Assembly (NCBI RefSeq): GCF_003318235.1
Contig: NZ_QOCG01000011.1
Coordinates: 124,001-188,000 of the forward strand
Direction of reading: 5' to 3'
Length of the DNA stretch: 64,000 nucleotides
Source: Loktanella sp. D2R18
GTDB lineage: Bacteria > Pseudomonadota > Alphaproteobacteria > Rhodobacterales > Rhodobacteraceae
The notes under the pieces were generated by a model. That model was not told the DNA's origin and ran no database searches. It saw only the letters and a program-made list of their open reading frames with translations. Both the position numbers and the translations under genes were made by a program. Shown here in pieces: positions 28,166-38,176 of this stretch (its first letter is position 1; each line of letters begins with the position of its first letter).

Positions 28166-29227
28166 TTAACGCTTCGCAAGCTTGTTCAACAATCGTGGCA
28201 GCCGGCGCAGGGCTTTGTAGCTTTCGAGATGTGTTGTCATCTTGGTCGCCGGATAGCCCATCATCACGCGCCCGGCAGGCACATTTGACAAGACGACCGA
28301 TCCGCCGCCCATGACCACATCAGCCCCAATTGTCAGATTATCGGCGACCCCGGCCTTGCCACCCACGACAACCCGGTCACCCAGTTGCGTGGAGCCCGCA
28401 ACGCCCGCTTGTGCGCATAAAAGGCAATGTTCCCCGACGATCACGTTATGGCCGACCTGCACCAAATTATCGATTTTGGTGCCCTTGCCCACGCGTGTGG
28501 CCCGGATTGTGCCCGCATCAACGGTCGAGCCCGCCCCAACCTCTACATCATCGCCAATTTCAACACCGCCAAGCGAATGAATACGGTGCCATGTCGGGTC
28601 TTCTGGCGCGGTCATGGGATCAACACCCAAGGTTTCGCGTGCACGTTCCACATTTGATGGCTCAGTGCTTACAAATGAAAACCCGTCGCCGCCAATCACC
28701 ACATTGGGTTGCAGGATCACTCGCGCACCAAGCGAAACCTCGCGCTGCAAGCGTACACCCGCGTGAATTTGACATTGATCGCCAATTTGCACGCCGGTTG
28801 CGATGCTCACATGATCTGCAATCCAGCAGCCTTCACCGATCACCGCACCGGCGCCGACGACGGTAAACGCCCCGATCACCACATCGGTCCCGATCTGCGC
28901 GGTCGGGTCGATCACCGCGTGGGGGCTAATGCCTGCGCCGGGCAATGCGGCATCCAGCATCTGCGTCAGTCCCGCCATCGCCAACCGCGCGCGCGGAGCA
29001 TAAATCGCCGCGTCCAGCCCCAGCGCCTGCCAATCCGCACCCGGCCAAACAACGGCGGCACGCGCTTGGCCGTCGGCCAGAGCATCGCCATAGGCGGGCG
29101 TCATCGCAAGTGCTAGATCGCGCGGCCCTGCGGCACCCGGCTCTGACGCGCTGTCCACCAAAAGGTCAACGGCGCCAAAGGACTGAGCCCCAAGCGCCGT
29201 TGCGATATCTTTGATTGAATGTGCCAT
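28166..29227 (-). CDS. lpxD: UDP-3-O-acylglucosamine N-acyltransferase
   Basis: LpxD (353 residues) adds the second 3-hydroxyacyl chain to UDP-3-O-acyl-glucosamine in lipid A synthesis. An N-terminal uridine-binding domain (1-95) is followed by hexapeptide repeats. The catalytic histidine is His260 in NLVQVGHNVIVG. A segment at about 187-215 interrupts the repeats. The ATG at 29227 gives the family N-terminus MAHSIKDIATALG. The gene is about 21 kb from the lpxA/fabZ operon, next to an ACP and a ketoacyl synthase. Confidence 0.95.
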   Translation of the reverse strand: MAHSIKDIATALGAQSFGAVDLLVDSASEPGAAGPRDLALAMTPAYGDALADGQARAAVVWPGADWQALGLDAAIYAPRARLAMAGLTQMLDAALPGAGISPHAVIDPTAQIGTDVVIGAFTVVGAGAVIGEGCWIADHVSIATGVQIGDQCQIHAGVRLQREVSLGARVILQPNVVIGGDGFSFVSTEPSNVERARETLGVDPMTAPEDPTWHRIHSLGGVEIGDDVEVGAGSTVDAGTIRATRVGKGTKIDNLVQVGHNVIVGEHCLLCAQAGVAGSTQLGDRVVVGGKAGVADNLTIGADVVMGGGSVVLSNVPAGRVMMGYPATKMTTHLESYKALRRLPRLLNKLAKR

Positions 29228-29258
29228 GCTAACCCCCGGAAATATCCCGAGGTTAGAT

Positions 29259-30872
29259 TTACCCGCGAACGGCGCGGATCGCCACCCCTTCGCGTGCAAG
29301 TGCATTCCAAATCCGCGCATCACGCCCATAGACGTCGCGGCGGAATTGCATCCGCCCGTCCGCTTGGGTGAATGCGGTCCGGTAAACGAGGTGCACTGGC
29401 ACCGGATCATCTAGATCAACACGTTGCTCTCTGCCCGTCGCCAATTGGCTTTGAAAGAACTCTTCTGGGTTCCCGACTTGGCGCGCAAGCAAAGCGTAAG
29501 CGAAATCAAACGGGTCCGCGAGCCGGATACAGCCATGGCTAAACGCACGGGTTTCGCGGCCAAAAAGGCTCTTGGCGGGGGTATCGTGCAGATAGATGTT
29601 GTAACGGTTCGGGAACATGAACTTAACCAAGCCCAACGCATTGCCGCGGCTTGGCGGTTGGCGCATAGAGAATGGGAAGTTATTGGCCGAATATTGCGTA
29701 AAGTCGACATTAGACCGGTTTACTGTCCGCCCGCTCGAATCTGTAATCACGAGTTGACGTACAGAGTTTGGATTCGCCTGAAGCTGCGGCAGATATTCTT
29801 TTGTGATGATTGAACGCGGCACATACCAACTTGGGTTAATGACCATGAATTCCATCACGTCAGAGAATTCTGGGCTGACGCGGTCATGGCGGTTGGCTCC
29901 AATCACAGAACGCGTTTCAAAGGTGACCACATCATTATCGACAATCTTTGCCGTAAAATCAGTGAGGTTCACCCAGATATGCCGTGTGCCACGTGGGCGG
30001 TTGTTCCAGCGTTCACGCTCCATCGCGACGATGATTGATTGTAGACGGCTTTCAGGTGCGACATTGATTTCGCGCAATGTGCCCTGCCCGGCCGTGCCGT
30101 CAATCGCCAACCCGTGGGCCTGCTGAAAACGCTGCACAGCGTTCACAATTGCTGCATCATAGGTCTGTGTATTCGTCCGCTCAAGGAAACCCATGGCGAT
30201 CAAACGGTTGCGCAGTGCAACAACGCGGTTGCCACTATCGCCTGCTTCCAGCTTACCACCCGGCACCGTTGCGCCCCAGCCGCCATCCGCGAGCAGCCGT
30301 TCCATCGTCAGCTTTTCGCGCATCAGCCGCGTATATTCAGGAGAACTTGGCGGGAGTGCGCGCAAGAAAGATTCTGGATTTGATTGCACAAAGGCCCGCA
30401 CAGTTGAAAGCCGTGAACGATACGGCACTTGGCGGTGAATGTTACTGTCAACGCGCGACGGCACCAACATGCCTGTTTGCACATCACGGGCATACTGCAT
30501 GAACAACCGGGTCAATTCGACCTCGATTGCGGCCTGCTCAGTTGCTGTTGTCGCCGCCTGCATCCGCGCCATCAAAGGCACTGGATCATAGCGCGACATC
30601 GACAACCCATGATCACCAGCAGACGCAAAGGCCGCCATCAACGCGTTGCGGCGGCGGCGATCTGCGCTCGCGCTCCAGATTCCTTCGTAATTGCGTTCAC
30701 GGTAAAATGCCGCAATGTCATCGTCAGATGCAGCCGCTTGGGCGACGGCCTGACGGAAATCAGTGACTTGTGCTTGGGCCGCAGGTGCGACCAATAGCAG
30801 CGGCGCCACTGCCGCACATCCAAGCCAAACGCGCACCATCGTCGCGCGTAGTGCAGTACTCATGATCATCAT
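29259..30872 (-). CDS. L,D-transpeptidase (YcbB/LdtD-like)
   Basis: This 537-residue periplasmic enzyme is predicted to form 3-3 peptidoglycan cross-links. A signal peptide (LLLVAPAAQAQ) is followed by a scaffold domain, a peptidoglycan-binding repeat (about 210-270, GDSGNRVVALRNRL) and a C-terminal YkuD catalytic domain with SHGCIRL; the catalytic cysteine is residue 448. The ATG at 30872 follows GGGGGATCAGTT. An in-frame ATG at 30902 adds ten residues and has no good site. It is divergent from a MepK-like endopeptidase gene. Confidence 0.93.
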   Translation of the reverse strand: MMIMSTALRATMVRVWLGCAAVAPLLLVAPAAQAQVTDFRQAVAQAAASDDDIAAFYRERNYEGIWSASADRRRRNALMAAFASAGDHGLSMSRYDPVPLMARMQAATTATEQAAIEVELTRLFMQYARDVQTGMLVPSRVDSNIHRQVPYRSRLSTVRAFVQSNPESFLRALPPSSPEYTRLMREKLTMERLLADGGWGATVPGGKLEAGDSGNRVVALRNRLIAMGFLERTNTQTYDAAIVNAVQRFQQAHGLAIDGTAGQGTLREINVAPESRLQSIIVAMERERWNNRPRGTRHIWVNLTDFTAKIVDNDVVTFETRSVIGANRHDRVSPEFSDVMEFMVINPSWYVPRSIITKEYLPQLQANPNSVRQLVITDSSGRTVNRSNVDFTQYSANNFPFSMRQPPSRGNALGLVKFMFPNRYNIYLHDTPAKSLFGRETRAFSHGCIRLADPFDFAYALLARQVGNPEEFFQSQLATGREQRVDLDDPVPVHLVYRTAFTQADGRMQFRRDVYGRDARIWNALAREGVAIRAVRG

Positions 30873-31212
30873 AACTGATCCCCCGAAATTCTTTAGTCGC
30901 ATTTAGTATACTAGGCACAAATCATAAAGAAGAGTATGAATATCCTTACTTTGCCCATGTCCATTCATATTCCCGCGAGCAGCGAAACCTCCTTCAGAAG
31001 TGTTGCTGCGATGCCGATGTACCCGTAGGCACAGGCCTTCAAAACTGCACAATTTCTGCGCAAGAGTCTGCCGACTTACACATTAATTAATAAAAACTGT
31101 GTAATCAGGCCTTGGTGTGAGAATCAAAATGTGCCATAAAATAGGCACATCTGGGGACAAGGTGTAACCGCCGCAATGCGGCAAATTCGAGCGACGGGAC
31201 AGGCGCAACAAT
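30873..31212. promoter_or_regulatory. Divergent intergenic region rich in inverted repeats
   Basis: This 340-base gene-free stretch separates the L,D-transpeptidase and MepK-like genes. It holds the palindrome TAGTATACTA (30904-30913); TTACACA and TGTGTAA arms around an AT-rich core (31076-31104); TGTGCC/GGCACA arms (31130-31149); and GCCGC-AAT-GCGGC (31170-31182). No conserved ORF is seen. Shared regulation of the pair is plausible, but no known operator is recognised. Confidence 0.45.
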
Positions 31213-31782
31213 ATGAGCAATAAAAACTCCTCTGGGATTACACGTCGCGGCTTGCTTGGTGCATTTGCAGCAACAGCCGTAACAGCCGCACCAAGCTATG
31301 CAAACGCAGCAGGTTTTCTGCGTGGCGCTGGCGACATTCGTCGCATTGCGATGCATTCGGGCCGGACTGGTGAACGCATTGACACGATTTACTGGATTGA
31401 GGGCGAATATATCGCCGAAGCTGTCCGCGAAATTAACATCCATATGCGCGATTGGCGCACAGGCGAAGCGGTACAGATGGACCTGCGGACGATCGATATC
31501 ATGGCCGCTGCCGCAAATCTGATGGATGCAAACGAACCTTACATGCTGCTGTCAGGCTACCGGTCTCCCCAAACAAACAACATGCTGCGCAGCCAATCTT
31601 CCGCCGTCGCACGCAACTCTCTGCATATGCGGGGTCAAGCCGCCGATTTGCGTCTGCAAAGCCGTTCACCCGGACAAATGGCAAGTGCCGCTGTCGCCTG
31701 TCATGCCGGTGGCGTTGGTCGCTACAACGGATCAAATTTTGTCCATATGGATTGCGGTCCAATCCGTACTTGGCGCGGCTAA
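31213..31782 (+). CDS. DUF882/M15-type murein endopeptidase (MepK-like)
   Basis: This 189-residue protein begins with a twin-arginine-type leader (TRRGLLGAFAATAV), so it is probably exported folded. The DUF882 (peptidase M15_2) zinc residues are in place: His138 (NSLHMRGQAADL), Asp145 and His178 (FVHMDCG). The SGYRSPQTN loop is also typical. E. coli MepK (YcbK) of this family cuts 3-3 cross-links made by L,D-transpeptidases. The adjacent L,D-transpeptidase therefore fits functionally. Confidence 0.9.
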   Translation: MSNKNSSGITRRGLLGAFAATAVTAAPSYANAAGFLRGAGDIRRIAMHSGRTGERIDTIYWIEGEYIAEAVREINIHMRDWRTGEAVQMDLRTIDIMAAAANLMDANEPYMLLSGYRSPQTNNMLRSQSSAVARNSLHMRGQAADLRLQSRSPGQMASAAVACHAGGVGRYNGSNFVHMDCGPIRTWRG

Positions 31783-31808
31783 CACCCCCTGTTTGAATTG
31801 TCTAAAAT

Positions 31809-31841
31809 GCGCGCTGCCCTGCTGGGTTGCGCGCTTTTTAT
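31809..31841 (+). terminator. Terminator after the MepK-like gene
   Basis: GCGCGC arms (31809-31814 and 31829-31834), with an inner CCC/GGG pairing, are followed by five T. It lies 27 bases after the stop codon and ends the MepK-like transcript before the chemoreceptor promoter. Confidence 0.82.
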
Positions 31842-31875
31842 AAGAAATCCATTTATTTTTCTGATCTGTGCCAGT

Positions 31876-31890
31876 TTAAGCGGATTTTAA
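31876..31890. promoter_or_regulatory. CtrA-type box TTAA-N7-TTAA
   Basis: A perfect TTAA-GCGGATT-TTAA lies 51 bases before the chemoreceptor ATG, in a promoter-like position. This is the full CtrA consensus. In Rhodobacterales CtrA controls motility and chemotaxis genes, which matches the downstream gene. Binding is inferred. Confidence 0.6.
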
Positions 31891-31941
31891 TAGCCCGTGT
31901 GCAAAAACATCGTGAACCGATGAATCTGCGCGAGGCCATGC

Positions 31942-34296
31942 ATGAATTTCTTGAACGCGATCCGTATCTCGACCAAGCTACCAATGCTTGTCGCAACTTT
32001 GTGTCTTTTGGCATCAGCTTCCGTCGCTCTGCTGGGCTACTATGATTTACAACGCAACATCTTAAAAAACCAACGCGGAACCTTTGAACTGCTTGCTGAG
32101 GAACGCATTGCAGCGCTTGAGACCTGGTTGGGTAAGGTCACCGACGATGTAGCCAATTTGGGCAATGACCCAACGGTTGTCTCTGCCGTTAGCGCCTTTG
32201 GTGCCTCTCACAATCTGATGATCGATTCGGCGGGATTGCAGGCGGCATACATAACCGACAACCCAAACCCAATTGGGGAAAAGGAACTGCTTGATCAAGC
32301 AACTGAATCGCTCCCCTATCACTTTCAGCATGGCAGCTTTCATCCGTTTTTCAGGCAAACCAAGAATGTGGATGGTTACTATGACATTTTTCTTTTTAAC
32401 CTCGACGGAGACATGCTGTACTCGGTGGTCAAGGAAGCCGATTTTGCGACAAATTTTGAAACCGGCCCCTACCGCGATAGCGGTCTCGCAGACGTCTTTC
32501 GGGCTGCACGAGATGGCGCGACCGGCGATGTCCACTTTGCCGATTTCACATCATATAGCCCAAGCGGCGGAGCGGCAGCCCTATTTCTTGCAACGCCCGT
32601 TGTCGATACGCAAGGGGCGGCTATTGGCGTGGTCGCTGCGCAACTTCCCCCTCATCGCATCGACAACATTATCAATAATCCAATTGGGCTTGGTGCAACG
32701 GGCGAGTTATACGCGGTTGGTCAAGATGGCCACGCAAGGAGCGACTCGCGTTTCGCAGGTGGGTTTAGCGCCCTGTCTACACTTGCAAATATCACGCACC
32801 TCTTGGGCGACACCGGCAGCTATCACATCAATGTGCCTGGCGTTACAGGAAATCAAGTCGTGGCTGTTGTGTCAAAGCTTGACGTATTTGATGGTCACTG
32901 GGACATCATTGCCGAAATGGATATGGATGAAGTATTGGCACCCGTGGTGGTCGCGCGGAATAAAATGCTCATTGTCAGCGCTGTTATCGCCGCAATGGCC
33001 GCCATTCTGGGCTGGCTTACCGCACGGTCAGTCGTTGTTCCACTCAACAGGTTGGAACAATCGATGCACGCCGTGGCTGACCACAAATATGACGACCCCG
33101 TGGATGATCAATACCGCGAAGACGAAATTGGGCAGCTCAGCAAATCACTTGTCGCCTTGCGAGACAAACTTTGTGTAGCCGAAGCAGCAGATCAGGCGCA
33201 AAAAGAAATTCAACAAGAGCAAACGCTTGTAGTTAATCGGCTAAGCACCGCGCTAACTAATCTTGCAGATGGAGATCTGACCCAAAAACTCAGTACACCC
33301 TTTTCAGAAACCTACGATAAGCTGCGCTTAGACTACAACCGAACGCTCGAAACCTTACACGCTACAATTAGCTCTGTAGTGCATGGGACGCGCGGTATTC
33401 AAACCCGCTCTGACGAAATGAGTAAATCATCTGACGAACTTTCACGCCGGACCGAAAACCAAGCCGCGACACTCGAAGAGACCGCCGCCGCATTAGACGA
33501 ACTCACTGCCAGTGTCAGCGCTGCAGCAAGTGGCGCCAAAGAAGTCGAAAGCATTGTTGCTCACGCGCAATCCGACGCCGACGCCAGCGAAACCGTGGTT
33601 CACAACGCGGTCACGGCGATGACTGAAATCTCTGGCTCTTCGACCGAAATCTCACAAATTATTGGGGTGATCGCTGACATCGCCTTCCAAACCAACTTAC
33701 TCGCATTAAATGCGGGCGTTGAAGCGGCACGTGCCGGTGAAGCCGGACGGGGATTTGCGGTCGTCGCGTCCGAAGTCCGTGCGCTCGCGCAGCGTTCATC
33801 AGAAGCCGCACGTCAAATCAAGGAATTGATCAGCGGGAGCAGTGAACAGGTCGACCGTGGTGTGACCCTCGTTGGACAGGCCGGCGATGTATTAACCCGT
33901 ATCGCAAATCATATTGGCCATATTTCAAGTCTAATGAGCGATATCGCCGCAGGTGCGGCCGAACAGTCAACAGGATTGGGTGAAATCAATATCGGCGTCA
34001 CCCAACTAGACCAGGTCACCCAACAAAACGCAGCAATGGTCGAAGAAGCGACAGCCGGCAGCCACGCATTAACAACACAGGCAACACAGCTTTCTACGCT
34101 TGTCGAAAAGTTCAAAATCGGTACGGAGAACGCAGTCAGCAAGTACCCCGAGCCTGCTGCAACGACCAATGTCACAACCTTCGCATCAAGGCGCAAACCC
34201 ACGCTCACGCCGGCGCCTGCCCCAGCACCAGCACCAAAACGGGTAGTGAATGCAGTAAATACCCCCGACCCAGACGTCGGATGGGAGGATTTTTAA
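31942..34296 (+). CDS. Methyl-accepting chemotaxis protein with C-terminal GWEDF tether
   Basis: This 784-residue chemoreceptor has a first membrane segment (about 13-33), a large periplasmic sensing region (about 35-335, Cache-like), a second membrane segment (about 340-360), a HAMP region and a C-terminal signalling domain (about 480-720). The hairpin tip is recognisable as [30 protein letters not shown] sequence. A Pro/Ala linker precedes the last five residues GWEDF, a form of the CheR/CheB-binding pentapeptide (NWETF in E. coli Tar). The ligand is unknown. Confidence 0.94.
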   Translation: MNFLNAIRISTKLPMLVATLCLLASASVALLGYYDLQRNILKNQRGTFELLAEERIAALETWLGKVTDDVANLGNDPTVVSAVSAFGASHNLMIDSAGLQAAYITDNPNPIGEKELLDQATESLPYHFQHGSFHPFFRQTKNVDGYYDIFLFNLDGDMLYSVVKEADFATNFETGPYRDSGLADVFRAARDGATGDVHFADFTSYSPSGGAAALFLATPVVDTQGAAIGVVAAQLPPHRIDNIINNPIGLGATGELYAVGQDGHARSDSRFAGGFSALSTLANITHLLGDTGSYHINVPGVTGNQVVAVVSKLDVFDGHWDIIAEMDMDEVLAPVVVARNKMLIVSAVIAAMAAILGWLTARSVVVPLNRLEQSMHAVADHKYDDPVDDQYREDEIGQLSKSLVALRDKLCVAEAADQAQKEIQQEQTLVVNRLSTALTNLADGDLTQKLSTPFSETYDKLRLDYNRTLETLHATISSVVHGTRGIQTRSDEMSKSSDELSRRTENQAATLEETAAALDELTASVSAAASGAKEVESIVAHAQSDADASETVVHNAVTAMTEISGSSTEISQIIGVIADIAFQTNLLALNAGVEAARAGEAGRGFAVVASEVRALAQRSSEAARQIKELISGSSEQVDRGVTLVGQAGDVLTRIANHIGHISSLMSDIAAGAAEQSTGLGEINIGVTQLDQVTQQNAAMVEEATAGSHALTTQATQLSTLVEKFKIGTENAVSKYPEPAATTNVTTFASRRKPTLTPAPAPAPAPKRVVNAVNTPDPDVGWEDF

Positions 34297-34325
34297 AAAA
34301 CAGAGATGGGCCAACAACGTGAATA

Positions 34326-34402
<77 letters not shown>

Positions 34403-34585
34403 CTGCAGCCCCTATAGCCCGGCTATCACGCCCCTGCAACGGGCAATCATCACGAACTTGACTGGGTGGCGTCGGAAATTGAGCCGCGCACTGTATTAGA
34501 TACCTAGATGCCCTTTTTCGATTTGGACACCATCGTCAGCGATTTCCGCGTTTTGGCCCTAAGAAAACCGCCAACGTCTGCGTCG

Positions 34586-35809
34586 TCAGGCAAAAAGGTC
34601 GTGACAAAGCTCAAGCGCATCAACCAGCGCGTCGACCTCTTGTGGCGTGTTATACATCCCAAATGAGGCCCGGCATGTGGCCCCGACGCCCATATGTTCC
34701 ATCAGTGGCATGGCGCAATGGGTCCCGGCCCGTACGGCCACGCCTTTTTTGTCCAACACGGTTGAGATGTCATGCGCATGGGCCGCGCCTTCAATTGTGA
34801 ACGAAAAAATCGCCCCTTTTGTCGCGGATTGGCCCTGAATATTGAGCCAATTCAGCCCGTCTAGCCGCTTGCGGGCATAGGCGCATAGCTGCGCTTCATG
34901 CGATGCAATCTGCGCCATCCCAACACCTGTCATATAGTCAAGCGCAGCACCAAAGCCGATGGTTTGCACGATACCCGGTGTGCCCGCTTCGAACATCATC
35001 GGCGGATCATTATAAGCAACCGCATCGCGTGATACTTCGCGGATCATGTCCCCGCCGCCCATAAAGGGCTGCATTTCGGCCATCCGCTCTGGCGTGACAT
35101 AGATCGCCCCGGACCCCGAGGGGCCATATAGTTTGTGGCCTGTGATTGCGTAAAAATCGCAGCCGATATCGGCCACATCGACCGGCATATGGACGGCCGC
35201 TTGCGATCCGTCGACCAAGACGGGCACACCTTTTGCATGGGCGCCAGCGGTTATGGACTTGACGTCAACCACGGTGCCCAAGACGTTTGACATATGGGTG
35301 ACGGCGGCCAATTTGGTTTTGGGGCCAATGGCATCAATGAATTTCTGCGGGTCAAGATCGCCATTTGAATCTACATCAACCCATTTGATGGTCACACCCA
35401 GACGCTCGCGCAAGAAGTGCCAGGGCACAATATTTGCGTGATGCTCCATGATCGATAGCACGATCTCATCGCCGGGCTGCATCCGGGGCATGGCCCACGC
35501 ATAGGCCACCATATTGATGCCCTCTGTGGTGCCAGAGTTGAAGATAATGTTATCCTCGGAAGGCGCATTCAGAAATTTCGCGACCTTGCCGCGCACGGCC
35601 TCGTAGCGGTCCGTTGAAATGTTGCTGAGGAAATGCAGCCCACGGTGCACATTCGCGTATTCTTCGGCGTAGCCGCGCGTGATCACATCGATCACGGCCT
35701 GCGGCTTTTGCGCTGACGCCCCATTATCAAGATAAACCAAAGGTTTATTATTCACTTCACGTGACAAGATCGGAAAATCTGCGCGTATCTTTTGGACATC
35801 AAAGCTCAT
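34586..35809 (-). CDS. sufS: SufS-type cysteine desulfurase
   Basis: SufS (407 residues) is a PLP enzyme that releases sulfur from cysteine for Fe-S cluster assembly on SufBCD. The PLP lysine is in TGHKLYGPSG and the catalytic cysteine in VRAGTHCAMP, the group II desulfurase arrangement. It overlaps the preceding YIP1 gene (ATGA) and is the last suf gene seen. No sufE, sufA or sufT follows before the tRNA. Confidence 0.96.
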   Translation of the reverse strand: MSFDVQKIRADFPILSREVNNKPLVYLDNGASAQKPQAVIDVITRGYAEEYANVHRGLHFLSNISTDRYEAVRGKVAKFLNAPSEDNIIFNSGTTEGINMVAYAWAMPRMQPGDEIVLSIMEHHANIVPWHFLRERLGVTIKWVDVDSNGDLDPQKFIDAIGPKTKLAAVTHMSNVLGTVVDVKSITAGAHAKGVPVLVDGSQAAVHMPVDVADIGCDFYAITGHKLYGPSGSGAIYVTPERMAEMQPFMGGGDMIREVSRDAVAYNDPPMMFEAGTPGIVQTIGFGAALDYMTGVGMAQIASHEAQLCAYARKRLDGLNWLNIQGQSATKGAIFSFTIEGAAHAHDISTVLDKKGVAVRAGTHCAMPLMEHMGVGATCRASFGMYNTPQEVDALVDALELCHDLFA

Positions 35810-36393
35810 GTCATATCTCCGGATGGGGTGATACCCAGCAATGCCATCATCACGACGACAGCAAAAATTGTACCGATCATCGCAATGACCAGCGTGATCG
35901 TCGCCTTGCCCAGCGACGCAAACCCGTGCAAAACATTGATAAAGTTAACCGTGCACCAGAACAGCGCAACCAGCGCGCCAATCCCCAGCATAAACGCGAG
36001 CGTCGGGCTCATCAGCATCAAAAAAATTTGTGCAATGTCGATTGTCAGACCCACGGCTTGCAACCAGATCACGGCGGCAAGCGCACCGTCAAAATCCCCG
36101 GCGCCGCCGAAGATGCTCCCCACACGCGCGATCGCTGACGCCATTATAAACATGCTACCTGCAATTAAAATCGTCAGGGTAAAGGGCGTCACATAGACCG
36201 TGTCTTCGATTGGCGGCGGCGAAAGCAGGCTAACGATTGCGAGCAACATCAAATTGATAATCGCAACGACAATTACCGCCTGCACCAAGATCGGTCGCGC
36301 AAGGCGTTTAGACAACACCCGGTCGGCGATATCCGCAGGAGCATTCAACGTGGCGCCCACCGCGCGCAACCAACCTTGCAACGTCACATTCAT
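35806..36393 (-). CDS. YIP1-family membrane protein (second copy)
   Basis: This 195-residue protein has about five membrane segments and the Yip1-domain look (an N-terminal amphipathic stretch ending LARPILVQAV, then hydrophobic helices). Its function is unknown. Pairs of YIP1 genes within suf operons are familiar in the Roseobacter group. It overlaps both neighbours by four bases, so it is translated with sufD and sufS. Confidence 0.82.
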   Translation of the reverse strand: MNVTLQGWLRAVGATLNAPADIADRVLSKRLARPILVQAVIVVAIINLMLLAIVSLLSPPPIEDTVYVTPFTLTILIAGSMFIMASAIARVGSIFGGAGDFDGALAAVIWLQAVGLTIDIAQIFLMLMSPTLAFMLGIGALVALFWCTVNFINVLHGFASLGKATITLVIAMIGTIFAVVVMMALLGITPSGDMT

Positions 36394-36890
36394 GACTTTT
36401 CAGACTCAATCATGCATTGGATCCAGATAAACACGAATATCGCCGCCCAAATTGCGCCGACCACCAGAGATTGGGTGCCCGGTCCAATAAACCCGCGCAC
36501 CAAGCCGTGCAAAAGCAGCAATGGTGTCGTCGCCAAAAGTGCCCAAAACAGCGCAAGACGCGCCGAGTACCAACTGCCCTGCCCGCCCATCACACGTGCA
36601 AGCAAACGCGCGACCGCTGCTAGCCCATACAAGGCCAAGGGCAACATGATCACGACAGCATAGAACGTATAGGTCATCATGCCCTCGAAATTAATTTCGG
36701 GCGGCCATGGTGAGGGTTCGAAATCATTCGCGATGCGCGAAAGGCGCGGCCATTGCGCGACAAAGATCAAGAAACAGGCGATCATCACGAATGCGACGGC
36801 GCGATCTTCGCGCCGCCCTTGGTCAAGTAATCCGCGGATCACAGCGCGCGGTGCGCGCCATGTGCGGACGATATCAGCGGTTAGTGCCAT
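36390..36890 (-). CDS. YIP1-family membrane protein (first copy)
   Basis: This 166-residue protein has roughly four to five membrane segments and a Yip1-type N-terminus (TWRAPRAVIRGLLDQGRRED). It overlaps the sufD stop (TGATG) and the next YIP1 gene. A direct part in Fe-S assembly has not been shown for the family. The strict coupling suggests co-expression at least. Confidence 0.82.
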   Translation of the reverse strand: MALTADIVRTWRAPRAVIRGLLDQGRREDRAVAFVMIACFLIFVAQWPRLSRIANDFEPSPWPPEINFEGMMTYTFYAVVIMLPLALYGLAAVARLLARVMGGQGSWYSARLALFWALLATTPLLLLHGLVRGFIGPGTQSLVVGAIWAAIFVFIWIQCMIESEKS

Positions 36891-38176
36891 CAGCCGTGCC
36901 GCGCCAACCAGCCCTCAAGCCGATCACGCAGTTCCTCGGCCAATACGGGATCATCGATTTCATCCAGCGCTTCGGCCATGAAAGACAGGGTGAGCAGATT
37001 GCGCGCAACATTCATTGGCACCCCGCGCGAGCGCAGATAAAATAAAGCGGTTTCATCAATCGCACCTGATGTTGACCCATGCGAACACGCCACATCATCG
37101 GCGTAGATTTCCAGCTCTGGCTTGGCCAAAAACTGCGCGTCATCATCCAACAAAAGCGACTGGCTGATCTGATAGCCATCTGTTTTTTGCGCACCCGCTT
37201 TCACAAGGATCTTGCCTTGAAAAACGCCAGTCGCCCCGTTGCGCAGCACCTTTTTGAACACTTGGCGGCTTTCACCGTTCAGCGCGTCATGGGTGATGAA
37301 TACCGTATCGTCATGATGGAAATCATTACCGTCACCGACACAGACACCCGCAACATGCGCAATCGCGTCATCGCCGATGATATCCAAAATGCATTCGTTG
37401 CGTGTCATCACGCCGTTCACTGTCATGGTAAATGACTTAAACGTCGATTCAGCGCCAACCCTTGCGAAACAATGAGTTACAGTCCGGCGCTCATGGTCGC
37501 GTCCTTGTGCGCGGACATGGTGGAATGCGCCAGTGTCTGCGATGTCAGCTTCAAGGCAGCTGGAAAAACGCGCGGCACCGGGCCCCGTTTCAAGCAAAGT
37601 TATCTCTGCACCTGCGTCAACCTTAACCAGATTGTGCAGGATCGCATCAGAGGTTTCATCGACATGTAGATAGGAAATATGAACCGGCTTGCTGACTTTA
37701 CCTGTGGCATGGATCACAACGCCATCGGTTGCCAGCGCCGTATTGAGCGTGGCCAATGGTCGTTCAACCGGCGTTTGACCTCGCGTTTCCAGCACACCAT
37801 ACAGGTCCTTAGCCCAGTGAATATCCGCCGCCAAAGCATCGGACAGACGCATGATTTCAAGACCTTCACCGGCAAGCACGTCAGACGCATCCGCATCGAA
37901 CACACCGTCAACAAAAACGACTTTCAAACGGTCCGTGTCGCCAAATAGCGGTGCCTCTTGCGCGTCAAACAGCGCAGCCTTAGGCGCGGCGACTGCCGTT
38001 AGATCGGATGGGTCGGTATATTTCCAATATTCATCACGCTTTGACGGCAGGCCCATTGCGCGCAACCGTGCCAACGCATCCTTGCGCGCGGCCTGCGCCC
38101 AAGCCGCACCATCAGGCAGGGTGACCCCGGCCAAGCGCGCCTCTGTGGCGTCAGATTTGAGTTTCGCAATCGCCAT
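36890..38176 (-). CDS. sufD: Fe-S cluster assembly protein SufD
   Basis: SufD (428 residues) forms the SufBC2D scaffold with SufB and SufC. The N-terminal helical part is followed by the SufBD beta-helix core and the C-terminal CSHGSTSGAIDETALFYLRSRG segment typical of SufD. Its start overlaps the sufC stop by one base (TAATG). Confidence 0.95.
   Translation of the reverse strand: MAIAKLKSDATEARLAGVTLPDGAAWAQAARKDALARLRAMGLPSKRDEYWKYTDPSDLTAVAAPKAALFDAQEAPLFGDTDRLKVVFVDGVFDADASDVLAGEGLEIMRLSDALAADIHWAKDLYGVLETRGQTPVERPLATLNTALATDGVVIHATGKVSKPVHISYLHVDETSDAILHNLVKVDAGAEITLLETGPGAARFSSCLEADIADTGAFHHVRAQGRDHERRTVTHCFARVGAESTFKSFTMTVNGVMTRNECILDIIGDDAIAHVAGVCVGDGNDFHHDDTVFITHDALNGESRQVFKKVLRNGATGVFQGKILVKAGAQKTDGYQISQSLLLDDDAQFLAKPELEIYADDVACSHGSTSGAIDETALFYLRSRGVPMNVARNLLTLSFMAEALDEIDDPVLAEELRDRLEGWLARHG

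Noticed and set aside
31827..32045. 72-codon frame ahead of and overlapping the chemoreceptor start
   Set aside because: It crosses the CtrA box and promoter region, and its product is not protein-like. The chemoreceptor ATG at 31942 explains the region.
34403..34585. Possible remnant sufA/sufT coding sequence between the tRNA and sufS
   Set aside because: No frame shows A-type carrier or DUF59 motifs, and I see nothing recognisable in this 180-base gap.
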